The position numbers were made by a program, and so were the translations under genes. The notes beneath the pieces are model-generated. The model searched no databases, was not told the DNA's origin, and saw only the letters and a program-made list of their open reading frames with translations. From Yponomeuta sedellus (lineage: Eukaryota > Arthropoda > Insecta > Lepidoptera > Yponomeutidae), in assembly GCA_934045075.1 (NCBI GenBank), contig OW203732.1, positions 10,158,701 to 10,222,700 on the forward strand: a stretch of DNA of 64,000 bases, given 5' to 3'. The number at the start of each line of letters is the position of its first letter. Within the stretch, counting starts at the first letter, position 1. This document shows, one piece after another, positions 20,996 to 33,360 of the stretch.

Positions 20996-23900
20996 TCACA
21001 CCATTATTTTCTATTCCTCTATTCCTATTTTTTAATATCAAAACTCTAGCTTCCTGTCAAGCCACTACAAAGTAATGTGCACAACTTTAATCTGAAATAC
21101 ACGTATAATACAATAAATTGTAATAAACGTCCACAACTTAACTAACCCAATATTTGTGTATGATTTGCATTACATAATGGCAAAGGCCTAAACTTTAGAA
21201 ATTACTCTTGTAGGTTGATTTTGGCTAACAAATAAGTTAACCCCCCAAGTTTGGGCAAACATATTAACTGTTTGGTAGTTTAAGAAACGGTCTCAATTTA
21301 CCCTTAGTATAATCCGGTTCTCACCTAATCAAAATTCCGGGTCAGAGCTATAATACTTTGGGCGTGTAAGTACAGACGTTAATGTTACTAATACTTCATG
21401 TAACGTAATGCAGATTGTGAGAGTAGAGACTGCTTTTTATATAATACAGGGCGAAATCACGGAAAAAGCAATTATGTACTGTTATAGAATTCCAAGATAA
21501 TTAATTTTACGTACTTATTTATACATATTTTTTTAGCAATATATTTTAGAAAACATGACAAAGGAATAGTGTCGTAATAATATATTAGTTGAAACAAAAA
21601 TTGCATTATTTTTTTCTATAATTCCATCAGAGCAAAAAGCCTTCTGACACGTGTAGGTACTCTACTTGACGGTGTTAGAGACGCTAGACTCATCAGAAAA
21701 AGCGTCGTCTGCAGTCAAGGTGTGTAACTTTGTGGCGTCAAAAATTCAGCGCCTCTACTTCCATGGCTGAGGCGCTGGTTAAAATTTCAGGAGCGAGCGG
21801 AGCGCCAGCAACTCCGACTGAGTATCGCGAGTTCATAAATTAGTTACTTTACGAGGGAGAGGCCGTGCCCCGTAACGCGAGGGTCCCGTATATAATTTTC
21901 ATTTTAAACACGAGCAGCTACAGGTCCTCTCTGTAAATCAGCCTCCAACGGCCGCCCTTTGAGTTTCCGCAGTGACGTGGCCGCGCCTGTCGGCCGGGCG
22001 CCGTCACCGCCTCGCGCCCACCGACGACAATAACGTAAAGACATTTCCATTGTACGGTAAAAAGCCATTGTTTCTGACGAGAATTTCAGTGCTGAATATG
22101 CAAATTTTGTTTCGCGTCGAACCTCTCGAGAGAAATATTGCAAAAGTTCGGCGAAAAATTAAAATCACGAATTGAAGGACAACTTTTTTCCATTTTAATA
22201 ACTTTGTGATTACGAAGGAAACAAAGGCTTTTGTAGCACTCTATTGCAAGAGTTTTCTCGGATTTTAGTGTTTTCACTTCCTAATTACTTTAAGTTAACT
22301 CACATATCAGAATTTTACTTACAAAAACACCCAAGTGTAGCCCGAATAAGCAACTTTTAACATTAAAATGCTGTAACTCGTGACTTCATATCTCTACGGT
22401 CCATAAACCGCTTTTAGAATAATAATCGTGTCTGTACGTCATACCTGCCTGCTTATATACCTTGTACATAGATAGGTATGTCTCTGACTGTTACGTGGGG
22501 CAAAGATAAGTACACTGAAATGTGACTTGGTTTACAATTTTTTTAATGTAAATATGTGTCTACCGTATGTTTGTAGAGTTAAAGCAAACAAGGCCATTTG
22601 GTAATCGCATGAAGTCCAATAAACGTGTCCCCGCCTACCTTATGTTATTTATAAGGTACACGGGAACACACAGGTGTAAATATATGTATGTGGATATCTT
22701 TTTATGGTGAATATTTCAGAGAGGTCCGATGAAACTTGAGGGATTTTTTACACAAAAAACTTGTTCTAAAAGACAAACTCCGAAATATTGAAAAAATATA
22801 AGCTGTTCTATACTTCATTTTGATATTTGCTGCACCAAATGGGTAAAACAGATGCATTTTTTTTAAGTCGCCCATAAAATAAAAGTTTTTTTATTGATTT
22901 GTAGAATAACCTCCTTAAACATCACCGGACACTCTGTATAAAACAGCTAGCTGTGCTTCAACAATAAACATAATGGAAAGCCTCATTACCTGCCAGCTTA
23001 TAAGCGAACACGTTACTTCAAGAAACTCATTAGTAGGAAATAAGAAACCTTATTGTATTGTTGGGACTGCGCGATCTCGTTATCCACAAATAAAAAACCT
23101 TTTCAGAGGAGAGTAAATACGATGTGGCAGACTCGGGCGTTAATATTTAAAGCTCGCCGAGATGGTGGCTCTAATGTGCTATTAGCTAAGGCTGCGGCGG
23201 CGTCTCGGCCGGGGCCATGGCGCGCCAACACCCAAGCTACTGAAAGCCGGAGGCCGTTATATAAAAAACGAGATTTTTACACCTCCCAACACTGTCAGTG
23301 CTACGTTACCCAAAGAAAACACAATACCATAAGAATTTAGCACTGTTTTTCTCCAAAACGTGATATACTAAACTCGGCATTCAGAATACTTATACTACTG
23401 TCCAAAACAGATAAAATTGTGACGTAAGGAATTTCGCTCCCCAGCGTAACGAGCCGCTTACGCTTGGCCTAATGTGAATTGAAGTAAAAAAACGCCCTTT
23501 CCACGTATGCGGATGCAGTAGCAGACATGTGCATGTGACATTTATTAGTTTTGGCAAGACTCGCCGTGCGCCCCAGTAAAGTCGCATTTTCATGAAGTTA
23601 TATAAAAATAAAATATTTTTTCCACCATTCCACGTCGGTGGAATAGCTCCGATCTTTATACAGGGAATTATAGTGCCTTGTTGTTTTTTGTTTTAGATGA
23701 ACCCATTTTCTGTCTCGCTGGTACCGTATTAGTTTAACTTTAAGCCATTTCCTCTATTTCTCTGGCATTTTGTTTGAGTAAAGCCAATCTTTAATATCAG
23801 TTTTCTGTATTGTGATCACGTACGGCTAATATTTGACCGCCTTCGAATCGGAAAATGTGACGTGAACGCTACCATTCATGGTGAAAAACAGCTTTCCTTG

Positions 23901-24131
23901 AGTTGAGAGCATTTCAAACTACGATATGTTACTGTTTCTTCGCAAGCGTTATTAAAAATCCGTATTGGTAGATCTTTTTCACTTGAAAGAACGTGGTCAG
24001 CAATACGACGTAGAAATACTAAAATATATACCGTATTATTGAAATAACACAAAAGGTGAAAACAGTTTCCAATAAGCAACATTTTAAAATTTCTATATTT
24101 TATTATTAATTTAATATTAATATTGTATTAT
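20996..24131. other. No gene recognised; GC-rich islands
   Basis: About 3 kb without an identified repeat or gene. GC-rich islands lie at about 21840-22030 and 23150-23240. The remainder is AT-rich with only short motif-free ORFs. Confidence 0.4.
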
Positions 24132-24232
24132 TACCAACCCGGACTTGGCCCCCGTGGTGGAGTATGGCCTAACCTTCCTGCGATGGAGGAAGAGACCCGT
24201 GCCCCAGCAGTGGGGACATATAAGGGTTTATA
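24132..24232 (+). mobile_element. Family A SINE, 3' tail only
   Basis: About 100 bp matching the 3' end of family A (ccaacccggacttgg ... gtgccccagcagtggggac ... agggttta): a 5'-truncated copy. Confidence 0.8.
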
Positions 24233-24239
24233 ACGATTA

Positions 24240-24400
24240 TTAGGTGATCTGTCAGGATCGCGGCAAGTGGCAGTCCTCTCTGCAGCCCCTCTGGGATACA
24301 GGCGTGAGGTTATGTATGTATGTATGTATGTATGTATGTATGTATGTATGTATGTATGTATGTATGTATATATGTATATATGTATGTATGTATGTATGTA
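24240..24400 (+). repeat. Family H 3' end leading into a (TATG)n microsatellite
   Basis: A family H tail (gatcgcggcaagtggcag ... ggatacaggcgtgaggt) runs straight into (TATG)n from 24310 to 24400. The array is perfect for about 60 bp, then interrupted by tatata units. The array may be an expanded element tail. Confidence 0.8.
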
Positions 24401-24889
24401 TTTTTTTTTTCATAAAACTTTAGTTAATTAAAAAAAAGAAAAAAAACTTGACGCGGTTAAATTGTGCAAAAATAAACAATAGAGAGAATTGGTTAAAGTG
24501 CAGATTCGGTTTTCAGGTTTTTCATTATTTTACATCGAATATTCGCGAGAGATTAGGAACACAAAGATCAACACAAATGACGTGACTAAGCCCATATTCT
24601 CTCTCTCTCTCTCTGATAGAAGGCCTATTGTGAGACGTATATAGGCTGCATAAAAAATATAGAGAACCCCGCTTGTGCTACGCTTTACATGTATCTGTGA
24701 CTTTGTTCATGCGGGACGCGTAGAAAAAGAGGCCAAACAGAATAGAATCATGTTTATAATCATGTCTATAAGAACATTACAAACTTTAACATTTACATAA
24801 AAATAACTCTTTACATTATAGAACACAGAAGAAAATTATATAATGTACTTTTTGGGCTTCTGTTTAGCTTACTGTCACGACAGAGTCCT
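24401..24889. other. No gene; short CT microsatellite
   Basis: A (CT)n run lies at about 24599-24615, followed by a short 'gaaggcctattgtgag' piece resembling the family I tail region. Confidence 0.4.
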
Positions 24890-25610
24890 GGCGCTGATTT
24901 TCAGAACATATTTTTAAACATACAGCCGTAGAATAAAAAACCTTTATAGTGTCGCCATGTCTATAAGTGTCCTTGACTGTTCGTCTGTCTGAAATTGAGC
25001 ATAGATACATATTAATCACGCCGACAAAAAGGTTGGAGAAATCTGAAATGTTTTTTTTTTGGTAAATTAGACATGTATTTTCAATCTAAAAGAAAAAAAA
25101 AGACATTTATTATTACAAGAAAACACATCAGAGAAACAAAATAACCAGATATCTTCAATCTCGTCTACACCATAGTGTATCGTTTTATTGGTCGTTTAAA
25201 AATATTGCGTGCTTATGAAAACATATTATTATGATATTTTAACCAATTTTTGATTTCAGATCCTAATTTTTTGGGTTTTTTCTTGTTAAAATATTTCGCA
25301 AAATAATAAGGTTTAAAGTGCAAATTTTTGGTCTGACTAGGACGGTAATGTCCCGGCTAAAAGTTTTGATTGTAGAAACGTGAAAAAAATGTAACACATA
25401 AATATAACGAATTGAAAAGGAAAACTATCACGGCTAAGAAGGCTTTATGAGTTACCTAGTAATAGGCTACCTACTTACAAAAGGAAAACTACGTACAAAA
25501 TCCATTCTAAATTGCGTTGAATAACTTTGTGGTTCTGCAAATCAGATTAAATTCCATCTTCTACGGAACCCTACTCTGCGCGTCGCCTGATACGTATTTG
25601 AACGGTTTTT
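24890..25610 (-). repeat. Dispersed repeat family G, long copy, minus orientation
   Basis: The right end has 'tctacggaaccctactctgc' followed by 'acggtttt', the reverse complement of the family G start. The left end has 'gtcgccatgtctataag' and 'gtctgtctg'. The same layout is seen at 30305-30790; related plus-strand copies are at 47929 and 53572. Class unknown. Confidence 0.55.
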
Positions 25611-25973
25611 ATATCATTAGTTTATCAATCGACCATTCACATAAAATGTGATTTTTTCCGCTAGCCTTTTTAAAGGAAAGGTGAACAGACGGACATAAAG
25701 TGGTCGTTGACACAATTAAAATGGTCCCGGCTATGAAAAGTAACCTAAAAAGTATCCTGTGTTATTTTTATCAAAATTCGTTCAAGAATTTAGCTGTTTG
25801 AAGAGCGATCATCACCTGTATCAGTTATTATTCTTATTCTACTAAAAATCCATTGTTGGAGTTGTTATTAGTGATTGCCTCCTGACGCCTGCCTTTTGGA
25901 AACTTTTATACCTACAAAGCAAAAGAACGAAGTAACAGGATCCAAACCTTTTTTGTCTTATTGTGCTATATTA
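25611..25973. other. No feature recognised
   Basis: AT-rich; the start of a 132-codon ORF here only reads into the family E repeat. Confidence 0.4.
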
Positions 25974-26247
25974 CCTACATCCTGTGTGGTGTGTGTTGTC
26001 GGCCTAGAGAATAGCACCAACCCAATTCTTCCCGCGGGTGTCGTAAAAGGCGACTATAAGGGACACAAACCGGGGGGTGGGCAGCAGCGCCCTCTGCAGT
26101 ACAATTCCACCGAACTGCGATCCCCAACCCGCATGTCCAGCGTGGGGATTATGGGCATTACCCCCTATGATAGCACAACGTGGCGCTCCTTAGGAGAGGG
26201 CTATGTCCAGCAGTGGACTAGTATAGCCGGACGACGACCTACATCCT
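25974..26247 (+). mobile_element. SINE-like family E, complete copy with 10-bp target-site duplication
   Basis: The element 25984-26237 is flanked by cctacatcct at 25974-25983 and 26238-26247. It is nearly identical to 58657-58904 except for a block of about 10 bp (gcgactataa) lacking there. It has a GC-rich body, then 'ggctatgtccagcagtgga' and a (GAC)n tail. The tail resembles RTE-like LINE ends; the head lacks a clear tRNA B box. The peptide NPILPAGVVKGDYKGHKPG translated from it is a repeat product, not a gene. Confidence 0.85.
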
Positions 26248-28694
26248 CCGATGCTTTCGTCGGAATGACCTAAGCGATTGTCTGAGCCTGTTTATTGGTA
26301 GAAATAAACGCGAAAATCGATGCATTCAGTCGACTGGTTTCCGCGATAAGCACTTGTTTATGTGCCGGATTAAGTGCCTACTCGCCTATTTACCTATCGT
26401 ATTAAAGAGGTTAAAAGATTTGTCTCTGCCACTGCACTGAAATAAGCACTTGCTCTCATCGAACCATCTTTTTTAAGAACAGCGATAATGGATTTAGTTA
26501 CTTAATGTGCTAGCAATTAATACTTCGATATGGCAGCTGGTAAGTGAAAAGAATCACTATGCGAACGGAAAATCCCAGGTCCCAAGATAGATAAATCTTT
26601 TGTTTTATTAAAAAGAGATATATTTGGTCGAAATTGAAATGCTAATGACTCATGCATAATTGAAGATTCACAAAGAAAATGTCGGTAGCGAAACATAAAC
26701 TGGATATCCTGTAGGCGATCCTCTAGGCTCGAGACGAATTCATTTCGGCTTTGAAAATAAAAACCGCATTACGAATTTCACTCATTTCGCAGCATTATGT
26801 TTCTACAGAAAGAATTTGGTACGTATTATACTTGTACTACTAACTCGTTCTTCCGAGCTCTTGAAGCTAAACTATTTCATAATATGTAGCGGGTTTACAC
26901 ATTAGGTGGTGTAACCTCGATCCGAGGTCAATGTATTCTAGTCATAGTCAAAAGTCTTAAGTTCACATCTAAACGCAATTGAAGCTTAACTGAATCTCGG
27001 AAAGCAGCACTCAGACTTTTTCATCAAGGTAGTTTTTCACGTTGTTTAGATAGGTATAGTGATATTGTGCTTAGATTCAATTTATCTTTTCTACTTAAAA
27101 GCTTAGAATTTATGAGCCTCAAGGGTGTAGAAAATAACGTCACGCAACATGTCTGTCGCGGTTCTATTGGATACGTGCTTCTGATACATCGAACGGCTTT
27201 CCGCAACACGTACACCGGCAATTTTTCTCAACTTGTTCGCGATACGCATGATACGTCCTTGTACTAAACTGTTTATTTATGCTTAAACAAAACTCTTACG
27301 AGCAAAACAAAACGCAATATGCCAATCAAGGTATCTAAGCCGCGTTGAGCTTTAATTAAATAGGCAATAAAGCGTATTTCGCCTTCCACACGGAACATCG
27401 TGGCGTAAAAATACACTATTGAATGGCGATGTGTCCTTCACGCCGAGCCATGTGACATTACTTTATTTAGCCGAGTGAAAATGGAAAAGGGAACAGCGAG
27501 TCCGCGCGAAGTGCTCACGGCAAATGAAATGTTGATTTTACATCCGGCGTTTTGCGTTTTAGAGACGGCAGATGAAACAAAATACACGTTCATTAACGCC
27601 GGCGCTCAGAGTTGTATTACGAATACGTGTCTTTACACTAGCGCATCTGTACCTACCGCGTTAGCAAGTATTGTAGATAAAATTATAATATATATTTTCA
27701 CACGTTGTCGCAACTGCTACTCTACGCCTGCGGCTGGAGGCGGTATCGTAAGGTTGCATGTTTATTATGAGCTTTAACAGTCTTACCAGCGTACAACAGC
27801 ATTCTTGGAGCAAAATGGAACTTCAGCATACACAACTATCATTCCATTGTAAGCTAGAAGAAAAGTAAGTTCATGATTCATGATAATTTCCATCATGCTG
27901 ATGCTAAAAAGGCGGGGTCCTATCACACTATTACGGGAACATGGGTTATGTACAGTTTTTTCTTTCAGACTTGCGATCCCTATCCTGAGAAAAAAATTGT
28001 AGAACAAAAGTTGTCGTAAACCCAAACTTTAGTTGACGTATTTTAGTAATTGTGTATTTTTTAATAATCCTCTATTATACTAACCAGAATTAGCTCCAAT
28101 CTAGCCCACGCAATTTCTGTTTCCGCTCTACCGAAAATAACCCAATTAAATTCTGTCATGCTGCTTCTATCAAAACCTACAAATAGTCAGTATCTGAATT
28201 AGCTGCCCCCCCGGAGTGAGGGAGGCAACTTAAATCAATACCACTTCCCAGTTATATTTGACCACGTTCTTAACACCACGTGTATCGCTAAGCAACAGAA
28301 GCTGTTGCACAAAATATATTTTATGCAACTTCCTTGCAGAATACAACGATATACAATAATATTATGATCTACCTTAGTTTGTACACAAGAATATTTTGTT
28401 AAAACCTTTCACGTGTTCCCCATGTTTAGCTTTCCTATAAAGTATCGACATCAGGCCTTGCCCTTGGGACCGCTGCCTGACGGATGTGTGAACACACATG
28501 CAGCCGCCTATACGTTTACACATAGAATTATTGTAAGATATAGAACCGCAGTAGTCCGAGCTTCCAAAGTGAATCAACAAATTGGTAGCCTAATTCGCAT
28601 GCTTAGTGTTGTCGGTTGTCAGTGTATCACTATTAATGCAAATGTGTGCGTGTCTGCGAACGTCAACCTTAGTATTTTCCTCTCAGGCACACAT
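26248..28694. other. No gene or repeat recognised
   Basis: About 2.4 kb of AT-rich DNA. ORFs of 100 codons (27475-27777, plus) and 80 codons (27783-28025, minus) have no recognisable motif. Confidence 0.4.
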
Positions 28695-28890
28695 AATAAT
28701 AATAACTTCGACATAACACAATCACTTGACCTGATTCCAAACTGAAATACCCTGTACTATGATAACCAGGCAAGGACATCACATTCATGAAAATACATCC
28801 AGATTGAGGCCATTTGTACAAATGTACGGTCGCCCCCAGTGGGAATCGAACCCACGACCTCAGTCTTGGTGGCTAAGCGCCTTAACGGCT
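28695..28890 (-). mobile_element. tRNA-derived SINE (family B), well preserved, minus orientation
   Basis: The left side is the simple tail (aataataataac). The body holds 'aaccaggcaaggacatcac' and 'agattgaggccatttgtac'. The minus-strand head has the clear B box in gtgggttcgattcccactgg and a degenerate A-box part at about 28870-28890. This is the best family B copy in the window. Confidence 0.75.
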
Positions 28891-30304
28891 AGAATGTGTG
28901 CATATCGTCACGCTTTTCCGCCGACACTATCTATCTTTGTGCGGTATGTCTATGGGTTTACGCTTTCAAAATGGCTGCAAGCTCGCAAATTGATACTCGT
29001 TGAGACCTATCTCATGTTCCGCCATTTTCTGACTGATATAACTGGAATTCAACAATAGTTTTGTGTGCCTATCCAATCGTTACCTCAAGCGGTTGTTTGA
29101 ATTTTAAAATGAGTTTTTATTTGCGAAGACTGACAGAGAAAATAACTTGTTTATAAGACCCACTGTCAATAAAACCGTTTTCTTCAGTTAGTGACGCTCT
29201 TCGCAGGTGAAAAGAGCTTAGCCTCAAGGAGTGCGCCCGTACATATAGGAATTATTAATTATACAACACCTAATGGAGTCACTTGGCTTTACAGGAGGCT
29301 AGTTTATAAATTCACAGGGACTGAGGCGCTTTAAGCCCGGCGTGCATTAATAAAATCACCGTCTCTCCGTAGTTAGGAATAACGTCTGACATTGTGCGCG
29401 AGACGTCGACATGAAACATCAGTGATGCATGCCGACTTAATCTCAGGTAATGGCTCGTAATAAAATGTAAGAGGCCAGGGGTTACGACAGACGTGCGCAC
29501 GTGACCCTGTTATCCTTACCTTTTAGACAACTTAAGAGAACACAAATCCTTGTTCCGGCTAGATAGCTGCGGCGAGTACAACGACAACGAGATCTCGTCT
29601 TGATTAAAATTTTGCAGACTGCCAAAGTGACGATACGCTTGCTTTAACTTCAGAAGGATCATCTTACGCTTTGTCCAGATGGACAGATGTGACCATTTGA
29701 AACTGGGTTGAAGTCTAGGATAAGGCTAAAACGTCGGAAGTTGTAACTTTTTGGGGCAATTTAACAAATTAACACGTCAAAGCCGCGCTCGGTGCCGCGC
29801 ATCCGGCTCTGACCATCAATATCTGCAGATCGGCCATTACTCAATATCACTCAAGTGGAACTGGCCAATTTACAGCTACATTTAACTGATTTGATTGAAT
29901 CCACGCAAAGTTATCACCTCGTAGGGCGAGCCTATAATATGGCTATGGATATTACATTTTCAGGAGTTGTGATTTAGCAATAACGGTATAGGACGAACGC
30001 CGAAACGTTGTGTTGCGGTTTTGCCATTAATTGGTTTTCGGGTTCAATTAGTAAATTTAATAAGTAATCGACGGCAAAATCTTGTGCCGTTGTTATTAAT
30101 TTTCAGCTAAATATAAACTGTCACAAATGTATTGTATTTATTAATAAAATATCATACCGTTATTCTTTATTGCACACATGAAAATTATACAGAAAACACA
30201 AAATTTACAAAACTCTACAGTTATAACTCTCTCCTCAAATAAGGTTAAAGCTGTTTTGTAAAGAAAAAGCCAAATTTAAATTTATTTCTAAGGAATTCCT
30301 TTTT
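28891..30304. other. No gene recognised
   Basis: No clear repeat or coding sequence. The block at 29310-29510 is GC-richer and could be conserved non-coding DNA. Confidence 0.4.
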
Positions 30305-30790
30305 AGGCTCCTTATTCAACAAGTAACCTTTATACGAGTAGTTTCGCTATGTGTGTCCGACTGTCTGTCTGTCAGTCCCCGGCTTAACTCAAGGACTGTG
30401 ACCGCTACAAAGTGGCATAGATAGAACATAGAATAAAAACTTTTAACGAAGTTTTCTGTACTTCGACATTTAAATGAAATCGTTGAGTTGGTCGTTCAAA
30501 AATATTGTGGGTGTATAAAAAACCGTTTCCGATTTAAGAATCAGTTTGAGAAATATTAAGCTTTAAAGCCCAAGTTTTGATTACTGTATGCCTCTCTCTT
30601 CGTCTCCCGGCTAAACGGTTAATTGTAGAAACGATAAAAAACTCAGGGCACGTATTATATTGAAGTTAATAGAGTTAACGAGTAATAGACAGTCAAAGTA
30701 TGGAAGGAAAACCTTGAACAAATTAAATTCAAAATAACATTGAAGCAGTTTTGTAAAGCAGATAGTTAAGTAAAATGGAACCTCAATATC
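30305..30790 (-). repeat. Dispersed repeat family G copy, minus orientation
   Basis: Resembles 24890-25610: 'gtccgactgtctgtctgtc' near the left end and 'gaaggaaaaccttgaacaaa' and 'cagttttgtaaagcagat' towards the right. Confidence 0.5.
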
Positions 30791-31208
30791 AATGAGAAAA
30801 CACACATTTTATTTTTTAAATAAATTACGCGAATTCATTTGCGTGGGACTAAGATAAAAAGTAGCATTTCCTTCCCCAGAATGCAATCTATCTTCATAAT
30901 AAAAATCAATGCGTAAATTGCGAAACCGATAGGTCCGTAAATTTCGGGAGCGACAGGTCCCGTAATTTAGGCGTAAAAATGTAACAGTCAGAACTATTTC
31001 GCATTATAATATTGAATTGGACAATATTGATACAGAGCGGGATAAATAAATAGGAACTGTTTTTGTTTTCATTTAATCGCTAAGAAATCCTCTAAAATTT
31101 AAAACCTAATAAAGTTAAAAGACGCTGGGTTCAGTAAACCTCTTGTGGTTTCAAGAGTAATTAGTATATAAGGAAACAAATATTGCAAAGTTAAGCTTGA
31201 GGATGCCT

Positions 31209-31240
31209 CTCAGGCTCCCAAATGCATTTGGGAGCCTGAG
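31209..31240. repeat. 32-bp perfect palindrome without loop
   Basis: The sequence ctcaggctcccaaatg followed by its exact reverse complement. Copies of tgaggatgcctc lie on both sides (about 31199-31210 and 31237-31248). Confidence 0.97.
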
Positions 31241-31275
31241 GATGCCTCGTGTTAGAGGCGAAACGCGTCGCGTGT
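31236..31275 (+). other. Hammerhead-ribozyme-like core motif
   Basis: CTGAGGA (31236-31242) is followed by a 5-bp stem GCCTC/GAGGC with a 6-nt loop (31244-31259) and then GAAAC (31260-31264). This resembles the hammerhead core CUGANGA - stem II - GAAA. One extra T stands between CTGAGGA and stem II, and the would-be cleavage site reads UG rather than UH, so it is probably a degenerate or merely similar motif. Confidence 0.35.
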
Positions 31276-31904
31276 TTTCTCACACAAGTATTGGTGTTGG
31301 TGTGTTCGTGTCTTGCTTCTGCTTGAAAAAGTGGGAGGAAGGGCGGTGCATTAGCTAACCGCATGGTGCTTGTGGGATTTTTGGCGGAATTCGGCAAAGT
31401 AATTTTAACTTTTTAATTCTATTATGGATTTCCGCAAAGTAACGCCTGATTCTATACAACAGTAAGCAATTATCTAAAATGTCTACTAGGAAACAGCCCT
31501 TTCAAACTATTAAAATAAGTTTTCGGGTAAACCGTGGCGTCATATTTCGTCTATCACCCATCGGGCGTTAAGTGACAGATATTTGAATAATATTAGCGCT
31601 GGTGTGCGCGAGTCGGCGCGACTTTGATGTATCGTGAAGCGTCGGTTGTGGACCCTGAATATTTACGACTCTCAAAGCTCGCGGTCTCCTCCCGCTCGCA
31701 ATAGCGGAGACCCAGTCTCTCTGACTTCTATACCTTCCTAATTTGCTGTGAGGAGACCAAATACCATTAGGATAATCTGGCCTCTTAAGGAGACTGCAAT
31801 TCTGAATGGCGATGAAGTGTTTATTCCTCTCTTTATGGCCTGAATTAAAAGATGAAACATAAATGTGTGATTAAAATTCTGCTTCTATCTGAGCAGAATT
31901 AAAT

Positions 31905-32006
31905 GCATTCCTGCCAGGAAGGAGAGAAGGCTGGAAACAGGGAGAGATGAAAAAAAGTAGGTGAGGCCTTTGCCCAGCAGTGGGATACCAATGAAGCTAA
32001 GTAAAA
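31905..32006 (+). pseudogene. RTE-like LINE, extreme C-terminus
   Basis: Reads GEAFAQQWDTNEAK (about 31956-31998), nearly the same end as the fragment at 2136-2450. Upstream only a short, frameshifted stretch (GWKQGEMKK) remains. Confidence 0.65.
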
Positions 32007-33162
32007 AAAATATGAGCAGGTTTAAGTGTGCCACAACTCGAGCTAGCGTCATCTACTTCGATTGTGCCGCTTTCGTTTTTTCGAAGAAATCTTCCGGGAT
32101 TTGATTCCATAGTCTGTACCTTGCGTTTGTATAGTACATAAGCGTGGTTCCTCCCGGCCCCCGTTAGGAAGGTGTGTCACATTATTCATGAATATATTAT
32201 ACACGTACAATTGCCAGAACACACTTGCTAAAGCCGACTATAATGTCATGCAGGTGGTGGAATGTGAGACGGCGCGGCGCTGTATCTCTCCACGGTTACA
32301 CAGTAGAGGCATATAGGTACTACTATACTAAACGCATTCCAAGTGCTATGTCTCACTTAAGTTTTGCGCCATTTGTGTTCGTGTTTACATAAATGGGGGA
32401 ACGAACGTATGGCAAGTTGGGGTTAAATGCCAAACCGAACTAATTTGCATTCAAACTTAATTATGGTTAGCACGTTTAAACTATTTTTTTTTCGTTAACA
32501 CGCTTATAATTATTCAAAGTGGCCTTTCTTTATCTGACACGCTATGAAAAAGGCATTTTTAAGTTGGATCGCAATAAATCCGCAATGAATTATATTTTAT
32601 CCTTGCGGGAGGGACCGTAGGTACCTGCTATAGAATTAATAAAGCCTAAGGTTGTCAGAGAGAGTGCAAATAAAAAGGCAGAACCGGTAACTATAGGCAA
32701 AGGTAAATTACAAAAAACAGCAATAATTTCTCTTGTGGACATTTTGTTTTCCTTTATTGGTTAAATTTATCAATGCGGGCGCTCGCGGCGGCGAATAAAT
32801 CGCGCGCCTCTAGTTCCAACTCGGAACGAATCTCTTATTTCTTCGCTTTCGTTCCTTTTGTTACGAGAAGTAAGTAAACAAATTTAAAAATTGAACGAAC
32901 TACGTCGTTGACAAAAAGTGTTCTCTGAAAGTTTTACGGAGCCATTCGTAGCGTGGCGATATTTTTTTCTGGTATTTATTTTCCAATAGAATTTAAAAAC
33001 CTATTTCCAATAGAATGTTAACAGTCCTAATACCTACAGAGTGACTTTAAATTCGTTCGTTAATACTTTTTAAGACTATATTCTAACCATGAGCTAGAAA
33101 CATGGTTTAAAAAAGTAGAGTCATTTTTTTTTTGGTACCTTAAAATAACTAAATAATTGACG
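32007..33162. other. No gene recognised
   Basis: AT-rich with a GC-rich patch at about 32770-32830. A short local duplication of tttccaatagaat lies at about 32980-33018. Confidence 0.4.
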
Positions 33163-33360
33163 GCCTCTGTGGCGCAGCGGTAGCGCATCTGTCTACCATG
33201 CAAGAGGTCCCGGGTTCGATCCCCGGCTGGGGACAAAAAAAAAGCCGGGTATGGATGTTTACATGTTTATTGTGTCGTTGTTTCTGGTTCCCACGACACA
33301 GGGTATCCTAGTGTGGTATTAGAAGCAATATATGTGCCTGTATGTAAATGTAATGTTATA
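33163..33360 (+). mobile_element. tRNA-headed SINE (family C)
   Basis: The head (33163-33233) is strongly tRNA-like: A box tggcgcagcggtagcgc with a pairing D arm, and B box/T arm ccgggttcgatccccgg. The acceptor stem does not pair well (ggcctct against ctgggga), and an A-run (33234-33242) links the head to an unrelated body with gacacagggtatcctag. This is why it is called a SINE, not a tRNA gene. The head looks least decayed of the tRNA-like heads here; a glycine-like tRNA origin is possible but not secure. Confidence 0.75.

Larger units (their letters stand above)
30791..31904. other. No gene recognised; holds a perfect palindrome and a hammerhead-like motif
   Basis: Apart from 31209-31270 no structure is recognised. 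A GC-rich stretch lies at about 31605-31720. Confidence 0.4.

Noticed and set aside
25875..26273. 132-codon ORF containing NPILPAGVVKGDYKGHKPG
   Set aside because: Most of it is the family E repeat, which also occurs at 58657 with a different frame and a missing block.
28840..28890. Possible tRNA gene (B box gggttcgattccc on the minus strand)
   Set aside because: It is followed by the family B body, the cloverleaf is incomplete and similar heads recur, so it is a SINE head.
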